Shown here: one piece after another, positions 33,310-45,742 of the stretch
Layout of the letters: the number at the start of each line of letters is the position of its first letter
Numbering within the stretch: the first letter of the stretch is position 1
Assembly (NCBI RefSeq): GCF_963576675.1
Contig: NC_088916.1
Coordinates: 18,576,501 to 18,640,500 of the forward strand
DNA: 64,000 bases
Direction of reading: 5' to 3'
From: Euphorbia lathyris
Taxonomy: Eukaryota; Streptophyta; Magnoliopsida; Malpighiales; Euphorbiaceae
Made by a program: the position numbers and the translations under genes
Notes under the pieces: model-generated
Database searches by the model: none
What the model was told of the DNA's origin: nothing
Seen by the model: only the letters and a program-made list of their open reading frames with translations

Positions 33310-33813
33310 ATCCCCCACTAGAATTTTTGAAATCGTTTTACTGAGCAGTTACATAAGGTCAGACATAAACAGAGGTATCTTTCGATTTGAACCTTTGCGT
33401 AGTGAGTATAGTTCAGATTTTACTAGAGTGACTCGTAGTCTTGAACTCTATCTCTGATCTATATCACGCCATAACCTTTTCAGAGTGTAGTTCTAGTAGC
33501 CCGTGTGTTTAAGGCCTTGCACGTCTATCGAATGCTCTAGAGTTTTGCCCTAAACTCATAGGAAGCGGCCTCACTTCCACATTCATATAGGTGAGTCTAT
33601 CAAAAGTACTCATGTAGCTATGTACTTCACTCCAAATGGAGTATAGACTTCATTAAGAGTTTCTATTATCTCAACCTCAAATCTCTTCAGGATATTCATG
33701 CTTCAAATTGCATGATCTGACTCATATTACAACACAACTTGTTATTACCCATTGAACCTATTTCTTGGGATCTCCAGTCTATAGGTTGGGTTACCATTGT
33801 GTGTAAATCATCA
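33310..33813 (-). other. 3' untranslated region of copia D
   Basis: About 500 bp between the end of pol and the 3' LTR, without an open frame. It begins next to the LTR with a purine-rich tract as read on the minus strand. Confidence 0.55.
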
Positions 33814-34020
33814 CTGTAGGGGCATAAGTCTCATACTCTTTGCCGTATTATGGACTTTCTCTCTAGCTAATCCTTTCGTCAAAGGATCGGCTAGATTCTC
33901 TTCTGAGCGTATGTGATCCACTCTAACAGCTCCTTTAGTGAGTAGCTCTCTCACAGTGTTGTGCTTACGACGTATCTGTTGTTTCTTATCGTTGTAATAA
34001 CGATTCTGAATCTTAGCAAT
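33814..34020 (-). pseudogene. Copia D RNase H C-terminus
   Basis: Minus-strand text reads IAKIQNRYYND, RRKHNTVRELLT, KGAVRVDHIRSEENLADPLT and KSMRLMPL before a stop near 33,812. This is the standard copia polyprotein C-terminus. It stays in frame right up to the CACTA junction at 34,021, so the cut is an insertion rather than decay. Confidence 0.8.
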
Positions 34021-34021
34021 A

Positions 34022-36234
34022 CACTACAAGAAAACTGGGTATTACTGAGAAAAAATCAATGAGAATAAAAATTATTCTCACCAAACGTATAATTTCCATA
34101 ACTTTAATGAGAATATATTATATATTTTATTATTAATCACAAAACATTTTATTCCATAAATTTTGTTTTATTTTATTCTCATTAATACATACTTTTTACC
34201 AATTTAATAATTTCATTTTTTCATTATTCTCATTATTTGATTTTAGTATAATATTAATAAAAACTTTTATTCTCATTATTTCCTTTAAATAATTTCCCCA
34301 AAATTTTTGAAGTGCCGCCAAGTATTCCCTCCCCCAAATATTCAGTTATCGCGCCCTGTACTCCAAAAAAATCCCTCCAAAAAATTTGCCTCAATTTTCA
34401 TTCCCAAATAAGCTCAGACAAATTCCAAAAGCTTTAAACAAAACCCATGTTCCAAAAGCTCAACCTAATTCTACAAAAGTTAGGCAAATTTGTACAGCTC
34501 AATCCATGGATTTACGGTACTATTTCAAAAAACCTAACAATTTTTAGTGCCAATTGATTTCCCCCAAACACACCATCCACGATTGCTCTTCTAAATCTAG
34601 GTCATCTTCATTTTATTCTCAATCTCAATCGATTTCATCGGACTTTTCACACTCCATCACAGAGATTCCGTTAATCATTTGTCTTCGATTGGGTTCTCGC
34701 TTGTGGTAGTTGGCTTGATGAATGCTCAAATGAATTGCCTCGACCTGGTAATTTCTCTATTACTTGATCTATTCGAACACCCTTCATTGAACAAAGTAAG
34801 ATTCACATTCTTTATTAGCTACTGTTTTAATAATAGAACATTTACCCTCTGAATATTGGGGATTCTATATGGGGACCGAGTCCTTGGAGGACCGCTACCT
34901 GACTAAGCATATACTGGTGTAGAGAACCTGAACCTAAGAATATACTTGTTCTGCTAGTATCCTTTTATTTTTATTTTTGATTTTTTTTTGTTCTGATGCT
35001 TTGTTGCGTGTGATTTCAATGGCTGAATCGTGTGTTATAGAAGATGGGTTTTAAGTTTATTTTAGGTTCTAATTAGTTGTTTTTCCAGGGTAATAGTGAA
35101 ATTCTCTGAAGGAATCTAGAAAGAATTATCGGTGTAGATGATTCCAGCTTTAGTAGAATTGACCTATGGAAGATCTTGTGATGTTTAACTAATAAACAAG
35201 GTACACTTTCTCTATGTGAAGATACTACAATTCATACATATTTTAGTTTCTTTTAATAGTGAACATTCATCTTTCATTGGAAAGCTGACTGACAATAGTT
35301 GGGTATTTTCTCTCGAATTGTTTTCTCTTTCGCAAGCATTAGGAAAGGAGAACCAAGACAAGCACATGGCCTGCAATGCAAGCTCGCTTGGAAGGAGATT
35401 GCTATTAGTGATAGCAATAACACTTGAAGTCTTTGAGTATTTTAGTTTTTTACTATTTTTCCTAGTTCTATTATGCATTGGTAAAGTAAAGGAAAGATTG
35501 TGATTGGCTCTAGAGGAATTAACACTTATCCATAGAGGGAAGCTTGCTTATCCGATCCTACATGATGGGGAGGTCTTACTCTGCCAAAGATGACCGGCTC
35601 TTAGGGTCCAACCCGAGCATCTGCTTGCAGTTCTAAACAAAAAACAATCTTTGTTCCATACCAATAGTTAAATATACGGTTCTCTTTCCTCAGAAGTGAG
35701 TTCCTTGATGAGGTATGTGAGCTCTGGATTACTTTCAGTGCCCAGATGTTTTATAGCTTGTCAATCGTGGTCTTGGGTATCCTTCCTCTTACTTTTCTAG
35801 TGTAGGCATAACTAAAATGTAGCATGCTGGGATTTCATCGTCCTTTGTGTCTGAAACATAGGATTCATTCGAATTGTTGAGCACAATCAATAGTCATATA
35901 TAGGGTAAGAATCTCTATTCCAGTTTATAGGTCGACCTCTTCCTTACCTGTAAAGCCTAACCCTTTGGTGTTGAGCTTGCCATTCTTGTCAGGTATCCTG
36001 TTTTGTGGGTTATCCATATGCAATATCTCTTCATCAGATTATTTAGGATCCCATCAGTTCAAATCATGGGACTGTCGAAAAGGTTTATTTACTTCTGTTT
36101 CCACGGTAAGGGACTATGCTCTGGGTGCAGCCCTTATTATGTTATTAAAAGACTTACTTCCATGCCTCCTTCATTTGTTTTTTCGCACTTATCAGCGGAT
36201 CCATCCGTTCGAGAGGGCTGCCTTCCACTAGATT
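34022..36234. mobile_element. CACTA-type element with only one end
   Basis: Starts with CACTACAAGAAAA, the canonical plant CACTA (En/Spm) terminus, in the RNase H of copia D and preceded by 'ata'. Subterminal repeats of 'att(a)ctcatt' and its complement fill 34,060-34,290. The interior to 36,234 is AT-rich with gene-UTR-like text and no recognisable transposase. The expected inverted terminus (TTTTCTTGTAGTG) is absent. Copia D resumes at 36,235 far upstream in RT, so a deletion probably removed the right end together with copia sequence. Confidence 0.55.
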
Positions 36235-38141
36235 GTGCACAGAAGCAATAGCAATCAAAACACGTATAGACGTAATCCTAGTGACAGGTGAATAAGTATC
36301 AAAGAAATCAACATTTTCTTTTTGTCTAAAGCCTTTAGCTACAAGGCAAGCCTTAAACTTATCTACTGAACCATCAGGTTTCAGTTTCTTCTTAAGGATC
36401 CATTTACAACCTATTGGTTTACAACCTGGTGGTAAGTCTACTAAGTGCCAAGTTTGGTTTGACTCAAGTGAGTCCATTTCATCATTAATGGCTTCTTGCC
36501 ATAAATCAGCATCTCATGAGGTTAAGGCTTCTTGTATAGTAAGTGGATCCTCTTCTACTGTGAAAGCGTAAAAGTCAGAACCAAAGTCTTTAGATACTCT
36601 AGGTCTCTTACTTCTCCTAGGTTCAGATTCCTCAATCTCTTTTTGTACTATAGGTCTAGTAGCAGGTATGCTACTCGATGATGCACCCCCACTATTTCTT
36701 AATTTAAAAGGAAACCTATCTTCATAAAAGTCAGCATCATTTGACTCCAAGATTACTTTTGCATTCAAATCATAGAACCTATATGCTTTGCTATTCACAG
36801 CATATCCAATAAACACACATTCATAAGCCCTACTAGCAAGTTTGACTCTCTTAGGGTCAGGAATCCTAACATAAGCCAAACAACCCCAAGTTCTAAAATA
36901 TGATAGATTAGGTGCTTTATTTTTCAAGATCTCATAAGGAGAGATTTTACTTCTGGATTTAGGGACCCTATTTAGCACATAGCAAACAGTCAAAATGATT
37001 TCTCCCCACCAATGTGAGGCAGCACCTGAACTAAGCATAATAGCTACTACAGATTCGGTAAGTGTACTATTTTTCCTTTCAGCCTTTCCGTTCATTTATA
37101 GTGAGTAAGGTGATGTGGTTTCATGTATAATGCCATGTGTTTTATAGAAATCAATAAACAGGCTAGAACCATATTCTGTGCCTCCATCGCTACGAAGTCT
37201 CTTGACTTTCCTATTGTATTGATTTTCTATTTCAACTATGAACAACTTAAACATGTCAAACGCTTCACTTTTATTTTTCATAAGATAAACAAAAGTAAAG
37301 TCAGAACAATCATCAATAAAGGTTATAAAGTACCGTTTGTCATTTCTAGTCAACTTTCCATCTAATTCACATATATCTGAATGAATAAATCTAGAGGTTC
37401 AGAATCCCTAACAACAGATTTATGAGGTGTTTTTGTGATTTTTGCCTGACTACAATAATCACATTTAAGAAATTCATTCAAATTCAATTTTGGAATTAAT
37501 CCTAAGTTACTCATATTTTTAATGATACGCTTATTAACATGACAAAAATGAGCATGCCAAACATTAAAAGTACACAAGGAGTAAACAGAAGCATTCACTT
37601 TATTAATCTCAACATTCAACTTAAACATGCCTTCAGTAGCATAACCTTTTCCTACAAATACATTGTTCTTAGTCAAAGTAAATAAATCTGCTCCTATAGT
37701 CTGAGTAAAACCGGCCTTGTTGAGAAGATAGCCCAAAACCAAATTTTTCCTCATTTCTGGAGTATGCATCACATCTTTCAAAGTTAAGGTTTTTCCAGAT
37801 GTGAAGTTCAATTCCACACTACCAATTCCAGCAACAATAGTGGTATGGGAATCACCCAATAACACTTTCTTATCTTCGGTCATAGCACTGTATTTTTTGA
37901 ACATACTTCTATTATAGCAAACATGGCGAGAAGCACTAGTGTCTACCCACCACCCATCTGATCCACCTATGAGGTTGATCTCAGAAATCATAGCAACAAA
38001 GTTATGTTGCTCTTCTGTCAGATTAACACTAGGAGTAGTGTTTGGCCTGTTCCTGCACTTACGTGCCATATGACCTGGTTTCCCACGGTTAAAGCATAGG
38101 AAAGCAGCATCATTTCTAGGTGGTTGTTGCTGTGGCCTATT
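36235..38141 (-). pseudogene. Copia D pol: protease, integrase, RT start
   Basis: Zinc knuckle CFNRGKPGHMARKC ends at about 38,060. Protease: WWVDTSASRHVCYN. Integrase: WHAHFCHVNKR...CDYC; a frameshift near 37,375; FITFIDDCSDFTFVYL; LRSDGGTEYGSS; then a stop at about 37,096-37,098 just before NGKAERKNSTL. Further: SYFRTWGCLAYV, ECVFIGYAVNSKAYRF, then a linker. RT starts MDSLESNQTWHLVDLPPGCK, CKWILKKK, DTYSPVTRITSIR, and ends at ASVHNL where the CACTA-side sequence begins. The RT catalytic half is missing. Confidence 0.85.
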
Positions 38142-40004
38142 TGAAGGAAATTAAGGCTAAGATATAGCAGCGGAAATATAAAAATTTTAGCCTACTTCCT
38201 TTTAACCATAGGATCCGTTAATCGTTATTTCATATAAAGAGGGATAAGAAGGAATACCTTTCGATGAACAATCTACCGTTGTTAAAGAAGCGCCCACTAA
38301 TCTTCTCCGAGATTCCAACCACAAAGTATAACACGGTGAGGTTAAGATGGAATCAACCCTTATGAGATGCAACCAAATTAGATTGCCTCTAATTAACCAA
38401 CACAAGATCAAAGAGAAAAGGAGATGGATGAGATTAATCAATTGACGGAAGCCGTATGAATTCTTATCCACGAACTAGGGGATGCGAATTCACTCTCTCT
38501 TACTTAATGTAGGTTTCGAAAATCACAATAAGGGGAGAGGATTAGCTTGGTCGAAATTCTCATAGGGAAGGGGTATATATAGTCGCTTGTATCTAAACCC
38601 TAGTTAGATAGGAATAGGTTACTTAATAGGAATTCCATTCGGAATAGGATTCCAAATTATTATCTTATAATATATCAAATACATTTAGGATAATAATAAA
38701 TAACCTAATTGGATAATAATAGGAGTATATTAATCTAATTAAAACTCCTAAGTTAATTATCTCTTAATTAATTTAATTCACAAACCTAATCAAATTAGGA
38801 TTAATGGAATTAAAATAATTCCTTATTTACTATATATAAATTTCGGCCCCCTCTATATAAATGGGCCTTACTGGGCTCAATTGGGCTTCCATCTATTAAT
38901 CATATCCATCTCTCTTTTGGTTCCAAGTCTTATGTGTGATCCATTAGGTTCTTACTACTTCTGGCCGTATGCAACTATTAAATTAATTTCTTCAAGAATT
39001 ATATTTAATCCTTGCATAACGGAATGATGTACTGAGTATGTTATAGGCAAGTCTGTAATCATTCCCCCAGAGTCCGTTAAGAAGACAGGTTGATTCTGTC
39101 ATTAACCCTTCCGTATTAGTTACAGTATAATTCGATCATTTATCAACTATATCCTTGAACTGAATCTTATGACTATGGGTGATGTCAAGTCACATATAGC
39201 GAGACGTTCGTTTTACTTGTACAGGCCGAGTCAACTCAAATAGATAGGTTAAGTGAAATCTGTATTTCTACTCTTAAGCTATCACCTTGCAAGGATTTAG
39301 AGTCGAGTCTTCCACAAGCGATCCTTGGATATATCTCCCATTAATCGGGAGTGATAAATGCTCAATCCAATGTATAACTACCCTGACATTACCTCCTGTG
39401 ACACCCAACCTTTGCAGTTCACACCCCAGAGTCATCTCTGTTAAGGATCGTGGGACCACAGGATCAAAGTCTCACATTCAGTAATTCAGGATGACCAATT
39501 AACATTCCTTTGAGTCTGAGGATTACTTATACCTATTAATACCAATGAGATGAACAGGTGACAAGGATGAATCCACCCATCCTGTTATCTCAAATCGGAT
39601 CCCCAATCCTAATGAACGACGTTTCATCGGATCTATGTAACTGTCCAGATATCTATATATATGAAGCTTGTGAGATCAGCTTTCTGTCGGACAGAAGACA
39701 TTGTTACATACAAGTCTCAACAGTGATATATCAATCCTAAACATATCACTTGACTTGGGGTGGTTTTAAGTTTATTAGTTTATTATAAAGTTTTGTCTCA
39801 CTTGATGCTTGTATGAACACTTTATAATCACTTTAAACAAACTTACGGATTTCCTTTTATTAGACTTTATATAGTGCTTAAAAGGGATTGCCTTTATATA
39901 GTTATAAAACATATATCTCATTAAAACAAATGATATAAAGAACAATTCATTTACATTAAGTTTGTATCCTACAACAATTGACTATAGGACACCAAACCCC
40001 AACA
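38142..40004 (-). repeat. 3' LTR of copia E
   Basis: 1,863 bp. A TATA-like 'tatatatag' is at about 38,574-38,582, read on the minus strand. Apparent short frames inside (for example 38,202-38,471) occur in both LTRs and are not genes. Confidence 0.9.
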
Positions 40005-40018
40005 TACTCCCACTTGGA

Positions 40019-43000
40019 CTAAAGCCAATTGTTTCTCAAACTTATCCCAGTAGAAGTTAAATGACGATCATGTACTTTCTGGGTTAAAGGCTTTGTCAAC
40101 GGATCTGCAACGTTGTCCTCTGTAGGTACTCTTTCTATTCTCACATCTCCTCTAGCCACAATCTCTCTTATGATGTGGTATCGCTTTAGGTAGTGATTGG
40201 ATGCATTATGAGACCGTGGTTCCTTTGCTTGCGCAATGGCTCCATTGTTATCACAGTACAGAGTAATGGGATTGACAATGTCAGGCACCACTCCTAGTTC
40301 TGTAATGAACTTTCTAATCCAAACTGCTTCCTTTGCTGCTTCCGCGTCAGCGATGTACTCTGACTCAGTCGTAGAGAAAGCTACGCTTCCCTTCTTGGAA
40401 CTTTTCCAACTGACCGCGCCCCCATTCAAGATAAACAGGTATCCTGATTGGGATTTAAAATCATTCTCATCTGTGAGATGACTAGCGTCTGAAAATCCTT
40501 CAATTTTCAGATCTCCTTCTCTGTACACTAAGAACATATCTTTAGTCCTTCTCAAGTACTTAAGAATGTTCTTGACGGCAATCTAATGCTCGTCTCCCGG
40601 ATTCCCTTGGTAACGACTCGTTACAGATAACGTGAACGCTACATCAGGTCTAGTGCATAGCATAGCATACATAATCGAACCGATCGCGCTGGCGTACAGG
40701 ACTACAGCCATGCGTCGTTTGTCATCATCAGTTTTAGGACATTGATGATTGTTTAACTTTACTCCATGTACCATGGGTAAGTTACCTCGTTTCGATTCAA
40801 GCATGCTAAACCGATTTAGCACCTTTTCAATGTATGTAGCCTATGAAAGACCAAGCAGTCTACGCGATCTATCCCTGTAGATCTTTATACCAAGTATATA
40901 AGCTGCTTCACCAAGGTCTTTCATTGAGAAGTTATCGGATAACCATACTTTCACCGATTGTAATAGAGTAATGACATTTCCCATTAATAGTATATCGTCC
41001 ACATATAGTATGAGAAATGCTATAGAGCTCCCACTTGCTTTCTTGTAAATGCAAGCTTCTTCGCAATTTTGTTCGAAACCAAATTGTTTTATGGTTTCGT
41101 CAAAATGCTTGTTCCAGCTTCTAGATGCTTGCTTGAGTCCATAAATGGATCTCTGAAGTTTGCAAACTTTATTTGCACCCTTTGATATGAAACCTTCAGG
41201 CTGCATCATGTATACATCCTCAAGCAGATTTCCATTTAGGAAAGCTGTATTCACATCCATTTGTCAAATCTCATAATCAAAATGAGCGGCAATTGCAAGC
41301 ATGATTCTGATTGATTTGGACATAGCAACAGGAGAGAAGGTTTCGTCATAATCAACACCTTGTTTCTGACGATATCCTTTCGCTACCAACCTGGCCTTGT
41401 AGGTGCTAACCTTTCCATCCATGTCAGTCTTCTTTTTGAAGATCCACCTGCACCCAATGGGAATTATCCCTTCGGGTGGATCAACCAAAGTCCACACTTG
41501 GTTAGTATACATGGAATCCATTTCAGAATCCATGGCCTCAAGCCATGCTTTAGCATCTGGACTAGTAAGAGCCTCTTCGTAGTTTTCGGGTTCGTTGTCT
41601 AATACGGGAACCTCGTTATCATCTCCCACTAGAAAACCATATCTAACTGGGAGTTCACAAACTCTTCGTGATCTACGAATAGGTGCCACTGGAGTCTCAT
41701 CTAATGGGACTTCTTCGGGTACCTCAACCGCCTCTATTGTTTCAGTCGGTGTTTCTTCCTCTTGAACTTCATCGAGTTCAATCATGCTTCCCTTTTGTGT
41801 TTCTTCGAGAAACTCTTTCTCTAAGAAGGTTGCGTGCTTGGATACTATCACTTTCTGATCATCTGGATGATAGAAGTAATACCCTATGGTTTCCCTGGGA
41901 TATCCAATGAAGAAACATTTATCAGATTTAGAATCTAGTTTGTCGGACGCAATGTGTTTGACATACGCTGAACAACCCCATACTCGCATAAACGAGAACA
42001 CGGGTTTCCTACCAACGAACAATTCATATGGTGAGGAACTAGCGGATTTAGTTGGTACTCAATTCAGGGTGAAGAGGGCAGTTTCTAAGGCATAGCCCCA
42101 GAACGTCTTTGGAAGTAAGGCCATGCTCATTATGGATCGTACCATATCTAATAGGGTACGGTTTCTCCTCTCAGATACACCATTGTGTTGTGGTGTATAA
42201 GGAGGTGTCCATTGTGAGCATATCCCACATTCAGTTAGATAATTCAGAAAATCATCATAAAGATATTCGCCACCTCGATCAGATCGAAGCGTCTTTATTT
42301 TCTTTCCTAATTGATTTTCCACTTCATTCTTGAAGCATTTGAACTTGTCAAAGGCTTCTGATTTGTGCCTCATCAAGTAGATATAGCCATATCGAGTATG
42401 GTCATCTATGAAGCTAATGAAGTATCTGAATCCTCCTCTTGCTTGGACTGACATAGGACCACATACATATGAATGAATGAGTCCTAGAGTGTCTGATACA
42501 CGCTCACCTTTATTGCTAAAGGGTGTCTTTGTCATTTTACCTTTTAAACATGATTCGCATGTTTCCAATGATTCGGAATCGATTGGATCTATAAGCCCAT
42601 CTGAATGTAGCTTTAGCATGCATCTCTTGTTTATATGGCCTAAACGACAATGCCACAAGTAAGTTGAATTATCTATCTTATGTCTTTTGGTATCAATTGC
42701 AAAAACAGGAGTTTTATCATCTAACACATAAATCCCATTTTGTGATATTCCTGAGAAATAAAAGATCGAATCTTTATAAAAATTGCAACTATTGTTCTTT
42801 ATTGAAATATGAAAACCGTCGTCAACAAGACGGCTAATAGAAATAATGTTACGAGACATCTCAGGAATGTATAAACAATTCCTTAATTCTATTACAAGCC
42901 CAGAGGGCAAAGGTAAAGCATAATCTCCAATTGCGAGAGCGGCAACTCTTGCTCCATTTCCAACTCGCAAGTTTATGCTTCCTTTCTTTAGTTCCTTAGT

Positions 43001-43936
43001 CTGTTTTAGCTCCTGCATATTTGTACAAATATGAGATCCACATCCGGTATCAAGTACCCAAGATTCAGACAATGAAACTGTATTTATTTCAATATAAAAC
43101 ATACCAGATGCTGAAGCACCGTTATATTCCTTCTCGTGGAAGGTTAGGTACTCCATGCAATCCCTCTTCCAATGCCCTAAGTCACCACAATAGTAGCACT
43201 TTCCTTTGGGCTTCTTTTGTTCCTTTCCCTTTGTTTCGGTGAGCACATCCCCCTTGCATTTATCAAGATGGTTTGGATCGGGAGTGACCCCTTTCCTTTT
43301 TCTCGATCCTTCAATAGCAAGGGCCAACATTTCCTTGTTTTCTTTTATAATGGGCTCGACTGACTCGAGCATATGTGCAAGCTCTATGAGAGAGGTTTGC
43401 AAGCCACTCATCTGATAGTTCATGACAAACTGTGAGTAGCTCTCAGGGAGGGACTGTAGAAGTAAGTTTTCACTTAGTTCATGGTCCATCGCATCTCCAA
43501 TACTAGAAAACTTGGTTATGAGGCTGATCATCTTGGCACAATGTACCATCACAGATGTGCCCTCCTGCATCTTGCTTTTATATAACTCTTTCGTTATTTC
43601 GAAGCGCTCGCACCGAGTTTCTATCATAAATAGCTATTTAAGGTGCTTGACCATGGAAGAGGCATCCATATCTGAATGTAGTTGCCTTTTAACCTCCGGT
43701 GTCAATGATGCAAGTATGATGTCCCCTACTTGATCGTCATCAGCTTTATGCTTCAAGTAAGCATAAACCTCTTGGTAGGGAGCATCATCCATTGGGTAAG
43801 GGGGTATCGGTGTATCAAGTACATACCCTTTCCTTTCGAACTTCAAAACAATTTTGAGGTTACGAAACCAGTTGGTGAAGTTTGAACCATTCAATTTGTT
43901 ATCGGTAAGGATGTAACGCATATCGGTGTTAGTCAT
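40019..43936 (-). pseudogene. gag-pol: Gag-pol polyprotein of copia E, five stops
   Basis: One frame of 1,306 codons. Gag start MTNTDMRYILTDNKLNGSNF; zinc knuckle CYYCGDLGHWKRDC; protease WVLDTGCGSHICT; integrase with HCRLGHINKR, CESC, FISFIDDHTRYGYIYLM, LRSDRGGEY, PQHNGVSERRNRTLL and MRVWGCSAYVK; RT with YKARLVAKGYRQKQGVDY, MDVNTAFLNGNLLEDVYM, IYGLKQASRSWN and YVDDILLM; RNase H with GFSDASHLTDENDFKSQSGY, STTESEYIADAEA, YCDNNGAIAQ and ADPLTKPL. Stops at 43,634, 42,059, 41,264, 40,841 and 40,583 (codons 101, 626, 891, 1032, 1118) are all in frame; I see no frameshift. Inactivated by point mutation only. Confidence 0.92.
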
Positions 43937-45381
43937 GATTTTAAGAGTGTGTGTTTAAACAAAACCTGAGAGTGAGAAAGAGTAAACGTATGTCATTCAT
44001 TTGCTTTAAAGTATAACAATCTAAAATTATAGGCCTTTTAATTTATTTCAGATTGCTCCCACTATTTTGCCAAATTAATAGCCCTCCATATTAATTCGAA
44101 GAATTTCACAAATCCTTTAGTGAGCTAAGATCCTAACTCCTGAGATTTCGCCTTGAGTTTGCTCAACAAGCTAGTCTCATTTGTTAGGTAGATTCATGTA
44201 ATCAATCACATCTCGAATGTGACTCCTAGGTTATTGGGTTACTAACCACATTAGTAACTAACATGTTATTCACATTAATCCCAACCATATTGCCCATTAG
44301 TTTATGACAACATGAGTTTGCTCATCCAATTATCATAATCTAATTTAAGTATTACCCCATATTCATGAAAAATAACTTTCGATAATTCAGGTGTTACCAT
44401 AAGACCCTGAGCTTGAGTTTGCTCAACCACCCAAAGGCCCCCAGTACTGCCGGCTGAATTATAATATTAGGGAGGGGCAACTGATTTTAATAACTTGCTT
44501 ATTTACTTAACTTTTTAACGAGGGATTTTATTTAAGTCTCATAATCTAACTTAGTCTTGATTTGCTTTAGCATACATCAGACATACATACATTCACATAC
44601 ATTGGCGTTATGGACATATCATCTAAATTATTCCGTCGAGCCAGAGACGGAATAAAAGGCCAAACCTAAGGAAATACCAACTATTACATATTTCTCTTTA
44701 GGTCCTCCGTCTTCTCCATGGCGCCTTGAAATTACATATTAATTTCTATACTACTATAAGAAAACTTCAATTGAATTGAAGGGAATCAGATGAGAGGAGA
44801 AATTACAATAGATAGTAGAAAGGCAGGACGCGCAGACCCTATTTCAAAAATACCAAAAGACTAAAAGAGGGTCCAAATATGTCCATAACTCCAAACATGC
44901 ATAGACTCAATTAAATAAATTTAATTGGTTGATTACATAACCGACTTATGTAATATTTAGGTTAATCACATTAACTCGTCAAATTAACTTTCATCCAATT
45001 TTACTTCTAATCGTTTTGTATCTTTATATTAATCCTTAGATTAATATAACCATATAAAACGTCGATTATGCATGTCCCAATTATTTTGATTTCAATTCAT
45101 TTAACACTTTGATTTACAACTTGGTAAAAACAAACTTTTAAACGAATTTTTCATTCGATAATCAAAACAGAAAACTATTAATTTCCGAAACATATATATA
45201 TATATATATATATATATAAATTATATTCAAGCCGATTTTATCAACTAAAATCAAGTGGGATTCGGACCGGGGCCCGAAACTGGGCTGCTGCCGTTTGGCA
45301 GCAGCCGCGCGACAGCGGCTGGTCGCGCCGTGAGGCGCGACCCTAGCCGCTGTCGTATTTATTTTTTTTTTTTTTTTTTTT

Positions 45382-45418
<37 letters not shown>

Positions 45419-45729
45419 TTTTAAAACGGTTTTAAAAACGATTTTCAGAAATAGGAAAAACTACAATAGATTTCCTTTTTATCATTTAAATTAATAAAAC
45501 TAATTTTATTAACCTAACTATAAAACTAATAGATTTTGTTATAATGATTATCAACCGAAATAATTAGGAACATACGTATAATTAATTTTAATTAACAATT
45601 AACTAAAATTTATTTATCTTTAGAATTAATTAATCAAACAATTTGTTAATTAATCCTAACCATAAATATTTATTCAATCCTATTGAAAACTTCTAAATTT
45701 TCATATATGAAATAACGGATTTAACGATG
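43937..45729 (-). other. Leader of copia E with GC-rich hairpins
   Basis: Non-coding, 1.8 kb. It contains (TA)n at about 45,194-45,219 and 45,386-45,413, a T-run at 45,362-45,383, and between them a GC-rich island with two perfect or near-perfect hairpins (45,283-45,306 and 45,310-45,355). The motif 'gagtttgctca' recurs near 44,155, 44,310 and 44,418. Confidence 0.6.
45283..45355. other. Two adjacent GC-rich hairpins
   Basis: Hairpin 1: GGCTGCTGCC, loop GTTT, GGCAGCAGCC (45,283-45,306), a perfect 10-bp stem. Hairpin 2: CGACAGCGGCTGGTCGCGCC (45,310-45,329), loop GTGA, then GGCGCGACC, a CT bulge, and AGCCGCTGTCG to 45,355, a 20-bp stem. They stand out sharply from the AT-rich leader. A role in RNA dimerisation, packaging or translation is possible but not shown. 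Confidence 0.8.
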
Positions 45730-45741
45730 GCTCTGATACCA
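45730..45741 (-). other. Primer-binding site of copia E
   Basis: Minus strand TGGTATCAGAGC, matching initiator tRNA-Met, one base after the 5' LTR. Confidence 0.88.
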
Positions 45742-45742
45742 C

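Noticed and set aside
36226..36230. CACTA at the right edge of the 34,022 element
   Set aside because: A right end should read TAGTG on the plus strand; this is a chance match in the wrong orientation.
38202..38471. 89-codon frame repeated at 45,803-46,072
   Set aside because: Both lie at the same place in the two LTRs of copia E; the duplication is explained by the LTRs and there is no domain.
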